Assembly: GCA_963693315.1 (NCBI GenBank)
Contig: OY856187.1
Location: 387,547,685 to 387,611,684 of the forward strand
Length of the DNA stretch: 64,000 nucleotides
Direction of reading: 5' to 3'
Source: Diogma glabrata
Lineage: Eukaryota; Arthropoda; Insecta; Diptera; Cylindrotomidae
Shown here: one piece after another, positions 33,671-43,067 of the stretch
Numbering within the stretch: the stretch's first letter is position 1
Layout of the letters: every line of letters begins with the position of its first letter
The notes under the pieces: generated by a model
What the model was told of the DNA's origin: nothing
Databases searched by the model: none
Seen by the model: only the letters and a program-made list of their open reading frames with translations
Position numbers and translations under genes: made by a program

Positions 33671-34960
33671 AGGTCATTCAATAAGTCCGTAGGATGACAC
33701 ATAGATGGCGTTACTAGAATTTTTTCCATATGATTTTAATTTAGTACTAACCTTCAAACGATACGTGTATAAATTTGACAGCAATCTGACTATTTATTCG
33801 TGAGTTATAGCATTTTGTGTGAAGCAACTTTTGTTTTTGAAAAAAAAAATGGAAAAAAGTGAATTTCGAATTTTAATAAAGCATTGCTTTTTGATGAAAA
33901 AAAATACAGTGGAAACCAAACAATGGCTTGATAAACATTATCCAAACTCTGCTCCATCGAGACAAATGGTAGAGAAGTGGATGGCTGAATTTACATGTGG
34001 TCGTACCAGCACAAAAGATGCAGAGCGCAGTGGACGCCCAAATGAGGCTGTTATTCCAGAAAACATAAAAAAAATCCACAAATTGGTTATGAACGATCGC
34101 AAATTGAAGGTGCACGAAATAGCTGACATTGTAAAGGTAGCAGATGGTAGTGTTTTTACCATTTTACATGAACATTTGGGTATGCGAAAGCTCTGTGCAA
34201 ATTGGGTGCCGCGTGAGCTCACAGTCGACCAAAAACAACAACGAATCGATGCTTCGGAGGAGTCTTTGGCACTGTTAAACCGCAATAAAAGGGAATTCTA
34301 TCGTAGATATGTGACAATGGATGAGACATGGCTTCACAATTACACACCAGAATCCAAAAGACAGTCAGCTGAGTGGACAGCAGTCGACGAACCGAATACA
34401 AAGCGAGCAAAGACGCAACAGTCGGCCGGTAAGGTGATGGCGTCTGTATTTTGGGATACGAACGGAATAATATTCATCGGCTATCTCCAAAAAGGAACCA
34501 CCATCAACAGCGAGTATTACTGTGAACTTTTGGATCGATTGAAGGCTGATATCGCAAAGAAACGGCCACATTTGCAAAAGAAAAAAGTGTTGTTTCACCA
34601 AGATAATGCACCGTGTCACAGATCGATGAAAACGATGGCAAAATTGAATGAATTGGGCTTTGAATTGCTTATCCACCCACCATATTCTCCAGATTTAGCC
34701 CCCAGCGACTTTTTCCTGTTTTCAGATCTCAAGAGAATGCTTGCTGGAAAGAAATTTAAGTCCAATGATGAAGTAATCGCTGAAACTGAGGCCTATTTTG
34801 ACGAGAAAGAGAAATCGTACTATAAAAGTGGTATAGAAAAGTTGGAAAATCGCTATACTCGTTGTATCGCCCTCGAAGGCAACTATGTTGAATAAAAAAA
34901 TCGAGTTTTGTCAAAATGTTGTTTTTTTCTTACTTATCCTACGGACTTATTGAACGACCT
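33671..34960 (+). mobile_element. Mariner transposon, apparently intact
   Basis: The terminal inverted repeats are AGGTCATTCAATAAGTCCGT on the left and its complement at 34936-34960 with one mismatch (GGTCGTTC), each continuing with AGGAT. The flanking dinucleotides (TA left, TG right in the TA-target model) suggest one mutated target base. The element length, about 1.29 kb, is the family norm. It carries one open transposase. Confidence 0.92.
33849..34895 (+). CDS. Mariner transposase (DD34D)
   Basis: This 348-residue transposase starts at MEKSEFRI; ten further in-frame codons upstream begin at another ATG (33819) but lie outside the family start. It excises and reinserts the element at TA sites. 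The N-terminal helix-turn-helix covers roughly residues 1-110 (KNTVETKQWLDKHY; RSGRP hinge). The linker motif WVPREL is at 119-124. The catalytic triad is Asp158 (MDETW), Asp252 (HQDNAPCH) and Asp287 (YSPDLAPSD), with 34 residues between the last two. All conserved mariner motifs are present without stops. The sequence resembles the mellifera/cecropia group as I recall it. Inverted repeats lie on both sides, so the copy may be active or recently so. Confidence 0.95.
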   Translation: MEKSEFRILIKHCFLMKKNTVETKQWLDKHYPNSAPSRQMVEKWMAEFTCGRTSTKDAERSGRPNEAVIPENIKKIHKLVMNDRKLKVHEIADIVKVADGSVFTILHEHLGMRKLCANWVPRELTVDQKQQRIDASEESLALLNRNKREFYRRYVTMDETWLHNYTPESKRQSAEWTAVDEPNTKRAKTQQSAGKVMASVFWDTNGIIFIGYLQKGTTINSEYYCELLDRLKADIAKKRPHLQKKKVLFHQDNAPCHRSMKTMAKLNELGFELLIHPPYSPDLAPSDFFLFSDLKRMLAGKKFKSNDEVIAETEAYFDEKEKSYYKSGIEKLENRYTRCIALEGNYVE

Positions 34961-35542
34961 GTTACTTATACTTTAACAAAGAGTTATGTTTGATATACAT
35001 CGCTGCCCAAAACTAAAAACCATGTCCTCATAAAAGTTTTTTGCCGAAAACTATATCAAAATCCTTAACTCAGACCGAAGTCTTGATATCTCAGAGTTGT
35101 GAGATTTCAACCCCTCCATATTTTAGTTTTGATTTACAAAAAACATATTATAATTTAAAAAAATTTCTATTGATAACAATACAAATGACAAATGTTATTA
35201 TATATTTTTACAATTAAATTAACAAATAATTTGTTAAAAAAAAAGTGTTACATTTTTTGGATGAAGAGAATGTCTATTGCTAATCTAACTAAAGAAATAG
35301 AAATTATGAGAAAATATTCAAGACCATTTTGGACAACGTTGACATGATTTATGATTGATTCAAACGTTTTTTTTCTGTTGTTAAAATTTGTATTGTTTTT
35401 TCTAAGTTTTTAGTTTTGTTTTATGAAGTTAAAATTTATTTTTGTTATTAAATTTTCGTAGCTTTAAAGTTTGTCAAAACTTAAGTCGAGATTTAATTTT
35501 TTTCTGGTTGTTGGCGATTGTTTATAAAAACAACTTGTTTAA

Positions 35543-36246
35543 TACGCATGGAGGGATCGTACGCATGGAGGGATCAGTTTTTATTAATTTGTTAATTTTT
35601 TTCTATTTTTTGATCCACGGGTGTGACAACCCCGCGCACTCCAGTCCCTGTTATTGGCACATGAGTTAACGTGAGATATCACATACCACTGGCAATAGCA
35701 GTGAGATATCACTAGCCAAGGTGATATCTTAGGTGTGCTGGCGGATGAACTGTATTCAGTCAACGGTAGCACTCTCAATCTTAGCTAATGAATATTCCTT
35801 GATGCTGGAACGCTGTAGCTTGCTCGAAGAAACGAGCTTTCATATAACTATATATCTGAGCTTTAATCATTGAAAAATATACTGCGTCCCATAATCAAGG
35901 ATTATGCTATTAGCTGGACTATTGGCAAACCAATTTTAGTTTTGTTCCTGCAAATTTTTAAAACAAATTTGCTTTTTATCTCTTATTTTATTTTTATTTT
36001 CCCTATCCTATCACGAAATATTGGCCTATGTCATATTTTATATGTGATAGGATTTATGGTTTAGTTATCCATTATTTAACAAAAAATATTAAAAAAAACA
36101 AAAAAAACATATTTGCGTCCATTAACATCCTTAGAACGCATGTTGTTGTGGGACCTTGGTCTTAAAAGGTTTTTATGTGTTGTTGTGACACATATTGTAA
36201 TGCCTACTACACATCACATTTTATTAAAAAAAAAAAAAAAAAAAAA
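35543..36246 (+). mobile_element. Retroposon R, copy 2 (704 bp, poly(A) tail)
   Basis: This insertion splits the left arm of the long inverted-repeat element: the right arm reads straight through the site, while here 704 bp intervene and end in 21 consecutive A residues (36226-36246). The first bases are a tandem TACGCATGGAGGGATC duplication. The body matches 27294-28066, and the 3' portion matches 39216-39355. A-tail and shared 3' end indicate retroposition. At 35870-35930 it contains a short coding-like stretch similar to the ORF at 62032-62298. Confidence 0.75.
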
Positions 36247-36639
36247 TGTCGTTTTTTTATTTCTTCAAGATTTATACAAAACTGACTTAACTAAAAAGTA
36301 TCTTGTTATTTTACATATGCTCGAGACAAATAAAAAAGAACAAATTCAACATGTGGCTAACTTTACATGATTAAGTTAAGTTTTAACATTTGTAATTAGG
36401 AATACCCACAATGTATAGTAGACAGCTGATAACTGCTTTACATATAGAAATAATTTATTTGTATAGATAAGAGTCAGCCGGCCTAGGCCTTCACCCCTTT
36501 CTTTTGATGGTTACCACATATTTTATGCTTCGTGAGATGCATGTGCTTAAAGAGTCCGACAACTTTTATACCTGCCATTTATCTCGATTCGACCGATTTT
36601 TCGTTTGGCAATCTTTGAAACATCAGTAAATGCGTTTTA

Positions 36640-38310
36640 CTCGTAGTAGTGTTTCAAGTAGAATCCTTCATATTCAAACTAGAGATCAAGTTAGCTTGTG
36701 GCAAATGAGTCAGTATTTCATTAGTTTATAAAAGGCGGTAGGGATTTTTATTTCTCACAATGTTGACTTGTCTAGAGTCAAGAGAAAGAGAAGAGAGTCA
36801 AGAGAAACTCAAACTTTTACTAGTTTACGGAATAAACAAACGGGAGCAATCCACCAACATGAGCTCTCCTCAATTATTTCCAGTAACAGCATACGATGCA
36901 TTTCTCACTCTCTCATTATTCGATTACGCCAGAATTTGCTGACGATCACGCCGCACTTATTTTAAAAATAAAACGAAACGAGCTTTATTTTTTGTTATCA
37001 CCCTTGCTCTTAATATGAAATAAAAGAATTTGCAAAAAAAACTTTTTATGAGCAAAATAAAAAATTACAAGAAAATATTTATAATATTTTTTTTGTTTTT
37101 CTTTTGTTTTTCTTAAAAATAACTGAGTTTACTGAAAAAAACAACAACAATTCCATGCAGTTTTTACATTTGCAAAATTTGTTTATAATCAGATAATGCA
37201 GTTATTTCAGTGAAATCGAACGCGGCTTATATTTTTTTGACAGTTTTAATAAAAAACGAAAACGTGCATCCTTGTGTATAAATTGAGGCGTGTATAATTA
37301 GATAGAAATAAAATATATTAAAAACTAATTAACTAATAAAAATAATAATCGAAATAAAATTAATCAAATTTCATTGTTATATTTTTATTTTAAATAAATT
37401 CTCTCAATAAATACTGACAATAAATAATTTTTTTAACGTCATAATTAAATTCATTAACAAAACAACAAATTAAAAATTGTTCATTAATAGATTGTGTAAA
37501 AATAATAAATTACAAAAACATGAAATCATTATCTAAATTTATGGCTCAATCAATCATACAAATTTCTAGAATCATTCTTATCAAACAACGACACAGGACA
37601 AAAACTAGCCGAAGCAAAAAAAATGTGTAACGGATAGTTAGGAAAAAAAAAGATTTTATTCTCCTTTTCTTTTGAGCGAAATAAAATTAAACAACAAAAT
37701 TTTTAAAATAAAATTATATTATCAAAAAAATAGGTAAAAAATAAGATAATAAAATGAACCTCTAATTAACATTTTATTTTGGAAGACCAAAACTTTTTGA
37801 GGGCAAAATAAATTGTTAAAAACGGAACACTGATTAGATTTTAGTAGCGTTTTAGCAAGTAATAGTTTTGAAATTGTAAAAGTCAAAATAGAATGTATAG
37901 AAAAAACGTTTAATGATTTCGAATCTTTAGGATCAACTCATTATTACACTCTATTCAGTGATGACTAAGTCTTCAACAATTCTTTGATTTATGTTGAACA
38001 TATATTTACTTTGAGCAGTCGACTGTGATCAAATAACCCCTGGTTTACTTGCACCATTGAAGACAATAGTTGTTGCTATTGCTTTGGGTATTTGCCTTAA
38101 TTCTTATTTTCATATAAACTTTTTAGCACATACAGGGTGAAGTTGTTTCTAACTAATTGGTGAAACTCTTTATGGACAACATGCTGGCTCTGAGTGGAAG
38201 CAATCATTTCAGCTATACCAGTCAGCAAAAGCCAAATTAAAACTAGAAATTATGAATTATTATTGGTATTAATTTTATTATTTATAATTCTGTCCCGTTT
38301 TTTATTCATT
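36640..38310. other. Centre of the inverted-repeat element, no gene recognised
   Basis: AT-rich. A TTTATAAAAGGCGG box at about 36726 precedes a purine-rich stretch (36760-36830), which could be an LTR-like promoter region. One GTTCGATTTGACT-type hairpin lies at 37120-37235. No coding region is supported. Confidence 0.35.
37120..37235. repeat. Short hairpin element, GTTCGATTTGACT family, diverged
   Basis: The left part contains ACTGAAAAAAACAACAACAA and the right part CAGTGAAATCGAACGCGGC, matching the ends of the copy at 51233-51325. Loop sequences differ. Confidence 0.5.
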
Positions 38311-38315
38311 TTATT

Positions 38316-38665
38316 TTACAAATAGTCAGCCATCGCCCCTTTCATTTGATGATTACCACATATTTTATACTTCGTGGGGCACCTCTCCTTGACGAGTTTG
38401 ACAACGTTTTTATCTGACATTTTCCTCGATTCAAATTTTTGTCGGACAAGGTTTCTCGTTTTTTCGAACAAATCTCCACCACAAAATTTTGGTAGTAAAT
38501 TTACAAGACCCGCGGGCAATCGCCATGTTTCAAAGATTTCCAAGCGAAAAATTGGTCGAATCGAGATAAATGCCAGGTATACAAGTTGTTGGACTCGTAA
38601 AGGACATGCATCTCACGAAGCATAAAATATGTGGTAACCATCAAAAGAAAGGGGGACTGCCTGGG
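38316..38665. repeat. Foldback within the right arm
   Basis: The segment 38316-38440 is an inverted copy of 38560-38665: both contain a GATAAAnrCC-like lead, the GACTCGT / ACGAGTT word, CACGAAGTATAAAATATGTG and CATCAAATGAAAGG, with substitutions. Read on the - strand, 38316-38543 is an open 75-codon frame, but this is probably a by-product of the repeat. Confidence 0.65.
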
Positions 38666-39215
38666 CCTGCTGACTCTTATCTATACAAATAAATTATTTC
38701 TATATGTAAAGCAGTTATCAGCTGTCATGTTATAATCTACTATACATTGTGGGTATTTCTAATTAGACATGTTATAATTTAACCACGCCCATTAGTGTAA
38801 GAATTTACAGTTCTTAATTGTTAGTTTCTAGTAATTTTTATTGTAATCGTTGAAGTACGTAATTTTTAATCATGTAAATTTAGCTAGCTACATGTTTAAT
38901 TTCCCCTTTTTTAATTTTGTCTCGGGCATATGTAAAATAACAAGATACTTTTTAATTAAGTCAGTTTTGTATAAATCTTGAAGAAATAAAAAAACAACAT
39001 TAAACAAATTGTTTTTATAAACAACCGCCAACGTATCACAACCAGAAAAAAATTAAATCTCGACTTAAGTTTTGACAAACTTTAAAGTTACGAAAATTGA
39101 AGAACAAAAATAAATTTTAACTTCATAAAACAAAACTAAAAACTTAGAAAAAACAATACAAACTTTAACAACATTTTTAAAACAATTAGTCTCAGGTGGC
39201 TTCAACTCGCAGAGG

Positions 39216-39355
39216 TTTAAAAAAAGCGTTCATCAACACCTTAGAACGCCAGTTGTTGTGGGATCTAGGTCTAGACCTAGGTCTTAAAAGCTTTTTATAT
39301 GTTGTTGTGACAGATATTCTAAACCCTATTACACAACACTTTTTATTTAAAAAAG
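39216..39355 (+). mobile_element. Retroposon R, copy 3, 5'-truncated
   Basis: Matches the last about 140 bp of R copies 1 and 2 (TTAGAACGCCAGTTGTTGTG, ATGTTGTTGTGACAGATATT, ACACAACACTTTTTATT) and ends in an A run at the same place. A short internal duplication of the TCTAGACCTAGG word is specific to this copy. Confidence 0.7.
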
Positions 39356-39439
39356 TGGTATTTGTAGAACCGACATAAGGAGTTCTATTGAGGTGGACAT
39401 CGCAAAGTAACAGAGAAATACTGTTAAAAAGAGTTAACA

Positions 39440-40573
39440 AAAAAACAGAGAGTGTGCTTAAGAACCGCTAACTACACACACTAACCTCACAATGTAAACC
39501 AAATAATGGTCAAAATAGCACTCATAAGCCAATAGCAGGGACTAAAGTACGCGTGGTTGTCACACCCATAGATCAACAAGTCTAAATTTTACAAATCTTT
39601 CTGCGGAAAGCTAAGCAAATTCATTGGTATTAATGCGCATTGTTGCCGTTTGCAAATCACTATCGGCTAAGTGCCACCATTTTTAAATATTTTATTGCCA
39701 TATTTTAAATATTATGATTGCCATCCATGATTAATCATACATAAGCTATGCTTCTTTGTATAGAATTTATGCGATTTCCGTCTCGTAATTGTGAGCTTTA
39801 AATCGATATAATCGATGTTATCAAGTATCAAGTTACAAGTATTAAGTCTTCACTTAATTTTAGAAACATGTATTACATACAATTCCAAGCCGACAACATA
39901 TTTAGTGAAGATGATAAAATTCCAATACAGATAATGTTGATATACAAATGTAATTGTTTCAGCCTTCAGGTTATACTATCTTTCTAACGCTATTTTTAAT
40001 TTCATTAAAATTATGTTCAACAAAAAACATTGATCAAAGCAAACTACCGTTTAAAACGATAGTTAAATAAAAAGCAGATTAAAGTGTACACAACAACATC
40101 CCAAATTTTCATGATGATTAATGTATTAATGCATAAAGGACAAACAGACATACTTTCAATTTTATATATATTCAATATTTATTTAGCATGATGATTCGAA
40201 AGCAAATTGCAAAAGACAGTAGCAATATAACTTTAAAAAACTGCGATATAGATCATTTTTTTAAAATTCGTATAAAAAAATTTTTATTATTTATATGAAT
40301 TCATAAATAAAAAAAAATAATTTTAATGGCATTTAATAAAAATTAAAAAAAAAACAATAAAAAATATGTACCACACCAGGAGTTGAACTCACTACCTACA
40401 GCACATAGTCGAGAACGATATCCACAACGTAATTTGAAATGTTAAGAAATGATAGATTGATAAATTGATAAATGATAGATAAATCTTTCACATCAGAGCG
40501 TAACGGATCAGTCTAACTTACTACCTACGGAAAAATCTGTGTGTGGTGCACCTAAAGATGTTTTCACTTCAAA
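39440..40573. mobile_element. 1.13-kb insertion in repeat Q, with Penelope-family sequence
   Basis: Repeat Q at 32180 reads directly from GAGTTAAC to AAGCATCGG, but here 1134 bp intervene. The segment 39530-40080 matches 26280-27340 in inverted orientation, with the middle deleted: AACATGTATTACATACAATT, CAACATATTTAGT and AACATTGATCAAAGCAAACT are shared. The GIY-YIG part itself is lost. A tRNA-like sequence lies at 40370-40430. Exact ends and duplications are not resolved. Confidence 0.65.
40370..40430 (-). other. tRNA-like sequence (- strand)
   Basis: On the - strand a GTGGATATCGTTCTCGAC stretch is followed by a B-box-like GAGTTCAACTCC at the usual distance. This resembles a SINE head or a degraded tRNA. 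The acceptor stem does not pair well. Confidence 0.4.
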
Positions 40574-40956
40574 AAGCATCGGAACAAAAGGAAAAAATGA
40601 ATTTAAATCGCTTTTATCAATAAAATACTAATAGTCCAGGAAAATTAGTCATATAAGGGCAAGTATCTCGGAATGAGAGATAGTCAGTTATAAACTTGTA
40701 TAAACTTTTATTTTGGCACCCTAAATCTTGTCTCAAAACCTACTTATCGTAGGGTGTCCGCGACTACAGAAATTCCAAGGCCAAAGTTCAAAAAATCGAT
40801 TTTTTACACATTTATTGCAAATATCTCGTTTCCTATGGGCTTTATGCTATTTGTATCTTACATAAATATTGTAGAGGATTAAATTTTCTACAACTTTTGT
40901 TTAAACATTTTTTTATATATTGAACCATTTTCGAGATAGAGGGCAGAGCGCGCGCA

Positions 40957-41617
40957 GTGTTTAACTATTTAGAGTTATTGAGATTATTGATTTTTGAAAC
41001 AGCTAAAGATGAATCTAAACGTCAAAAAACTGCTGTTATAATAAGAGAAGATATAGATTTACTTGTCATTTTAATTGAGCGTACCACATTTCATCAACAA
41101 GAAATTTTCTTTAAAAAAGTTGGCAAAGTTGGCAAAAGTTGGCACTGAAATATACTCTTCCAAAAATTTTGATAAATATCCTCGTTCTAAAAAACACATT
41201 TGGTTTTTGCACGCAATAAGTGGTTGTGACACGACTTCTGCGCTCTTTAGAAAAGGAAAAAAAACTTTTGTAAAAACATTCGAGAAACTTCCGAATTTGG
41301 GTCAAATTGCTGCAGCATTTGAAGAAGAAAACTGCCCGGTTCAATCATTATTTAAGAATGGAGTGCGAACCTTGTTGGCAATCTGTAATCGGTGTGGATG
41401 TAGGAAAGCAGGGTTGCAGTGCTCTTTAGCTTGCGGCCAGTGTAATGGGCAAGCTTGTCTTAATGCTTCACCATATCAGAGTGATATCAATGAAGACGGT
41501 ACTTTTAATCCCGAAATCCTGGAAGAACAGACAAATGATGTTGAAGGCGAGAACACAAAGGAATTTGAAATTTTACAGCGACTGGAAGACAATGATGAAG
41601 AAGAAGAAGAAAATTGA
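40957..41617 (+). pseudogene. Transposon-borne protein with HAISGCDTT motif and Cys-rich tail
   Basis: The first frame (40957-41148) ends soon after REDIDLLVILIE. A one-base shift, in a short tandem GTTGGCAAA duplication near 41120-41145, moves the reading to 41075-41617. Joined, the order is EDIDLLVIL (an acidic, PIN/XPG-like strand), then WFLHAISGCDTTSALF, then a cluster of seven Cys (CNRCGCRKAGLQCSLACGQC and a following CLN), then an acidic tail. I recall these three signatures together in large, poorly annotated, transposon-associated families of arthropods and cnidarians. The function is unknown; a nuclease-like fold is inferred from the acidic motif. The start falls inside the left inverted repeat, so this is the 3' part of a longer gene lost by internal deletion. 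Confidence 0.65.
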
Positions 41618-42048
41618 AATTAGAAATTGTAGTTCTTATTATTATTATTCAATTTTTTAAATTTCAACGTTCATCAATGTATGGAATGGTATTTTTCAAT
41701 AAAAACATTAATTAAAAATTTAATTCTTTTCTTTTTATTTAGTTAGGAAGTAATTAGTATAAACCAGATTAGGATTAAAAAATAATTAAAGTATTTCCCT
41801 TAATAACTTTATAATTACACGAGTAGGTAAGTGTTAATAAATGAATAGATACTGAATTATTGAAAAAAATTATAATTATAACGTAATAGTTAATAAAAAA
41901 TGCAAATTATTTAGAATTATATATTTATCAATAATTCATAAACTTTATATAGCATATTTTGAATCGGGACTACAGGTTGACCTCGAATGATACTCTAAAT
42001 AGTTAAACACTGCGCGCGCACCCTCTATCTCGAAAATGGTTCAATATA

Positions 42049-42496
42049 CACTGAAAAAAAATTGAAGTTCATGACAACCTCATCTCGAAGTTGGCAGTTG
42101 ATTATTCATGCAACGACAAAATTATTTGCAAACAATTTCACTGTGATTGGGACAACTACACGATAACATTTTCCTAACAACAGAATGAGGTTTATTTAAA
42201 ATATAAAGTGTTATATCCAATATAACAGTAGTTGAATAAAGATAATAACTATTTCCCTGAAAAAAATTTTCTTTGGCCTTATATCATGAATTTTTCATTT
42301 TAAAGTTTAAGTACTTGAGATTAATTGAGCTATATTTTATTTTCACATAAATATTTCGTGTGATTGTCTCAACTTCATCGATTTATAATTGTAGAGTTGT
42401 TGAAGCAATTTCGTAGTTTGATTCGCCATATGTGACCGCACGGTGAGGTTGAGACAATTACATTTCGATTGGAAATAGGACATGTTTTTTTCAGTG
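42049..42496. mobile_element. 448-bp MITE nested in the right TIR
   Basis: Ends CACTGAAAAAAA and TTTTTTTCAGTG, flanked by TA (42047-42048 and 42497-42498). The left TIR of the host transposon gives the unoccupied sequence (CAATATATAAAAAAATG on the complementary strand), matching the site with a single TA. A TA target fits Tc1/mariner-type MITEs. No ORF. Confidence 0.85.
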
Positions 42497-43067
42497 TATA
42501 ACAAAATGTTTAAACAAAAGTTGTAGAGAATTTAATCCTCTACAACATTTATATAAGATATAAATAGCATAAAGCCCATAGGAAACGAGATAATTGCAAT
42601 AAATGTATAAAAAATCGATTTTTTGACCTTTGACCTTGGAATTTCTGTATAGTCGCGGACACCCTACGATAAGTAGGTTTTGAGAAAGATTTAGGGTGCC
42701 AAAATAAAGTTTTATACAAGTTTATAACTGACTATCTCTCATTCCGAGGTGAAACCCCTAATATTCCTGGACTATAATTTTTCAATTCGATTATTTTTTT
42801 TTAAAACATAAAATTATTCTTAACGTAATGGAATTTTTTTTTACAAAATTTAGGTTGATTTAGAATTATTATAGACACAAATATATATTAATAAAATTTA
42901 ATAATTTTTCCATAACGATAACTTTTGCAATATAACCTCATCTTTATCAAATTACAGGTCAAAAATTTAGCGCCGACTAATTTAACTCAAGAATTTGCGT
43001 GGAGATTAACAAAAATTTCACACAACAAAAAATTGCTGATTAAAAGTTTTTAAAATAAAATATTTAA

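Larger units (their letters stand above)
35376..39173. mobile_element. Long inverted-repeat element
   Basis: The left arm (35376-35542 plus 36247-36640) and right arm (38540-39173) are complementary, starting TGTTGTTAAAATTTGTATTG and its near-complement. Matching blocks include CTTAAGTCGAGATTTAATTT, AAAAAGTATCTTGTTATTTT and GGTTACCACATATTTTATGC. The left arm is split by retroposon R copy 2. The centre (36640-38310) is AT-rich with no recognised gene. Target duplications were not established. The structure is that of a transposon with about 0.6-kb terminal inverted repeats. Confidence 0.75.
40632..42774 (+). mobile_element. DNA transposon with about 345-bp TIRs and TAA target duplication
   Basis: The ends are TAGTCCAGGAA on the left and TTCCTGGACTA on the right. 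Complementarity extends about 345 bp inward on both sides (left to about 40977, right from about 41991), apart from a nested MITE in the right arm. TAA precedes (40629-40631) and follows (42775-42777). Repeat Q has a single TAA at this point, which confirms the insertion. Without the MITE the element is about 1.7 kb. Between the arms is one decayed gene (40957-41617). A 3-bp TAA target recalls PIF/Harbinger, but the encoded protein is not a Harbinger transposase. Confidence 0.88.

Noticed and set aside
33819..33848. Upstream ATG as start of the mariner transposase
   Set aside because: It adds ten residues not expected in the family; the Met at 33849 matches the usual N-terminus.
34115..34676. 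Antisense ORFs of up to 115 codons across the mariner transposase
   Set aside because: The + strand frame has every mariner motif; the antisense frames have none.
35615..36000. Possible hammerhead ribozyme near GGCGGATGAAC in retroposon R and the Penelope-adjacent sequence
   Set aside because: The CUGANGA...GAAA core and three stems could not be drawn; only a partial word is present.
38316..38543. 75-codon - strand ORF (KMSDKNVVKLVKERCPTK)
   Set aside because: It spans one arm of a foldback repeat; the other arm has a different broken reading, so coding is unlikely.
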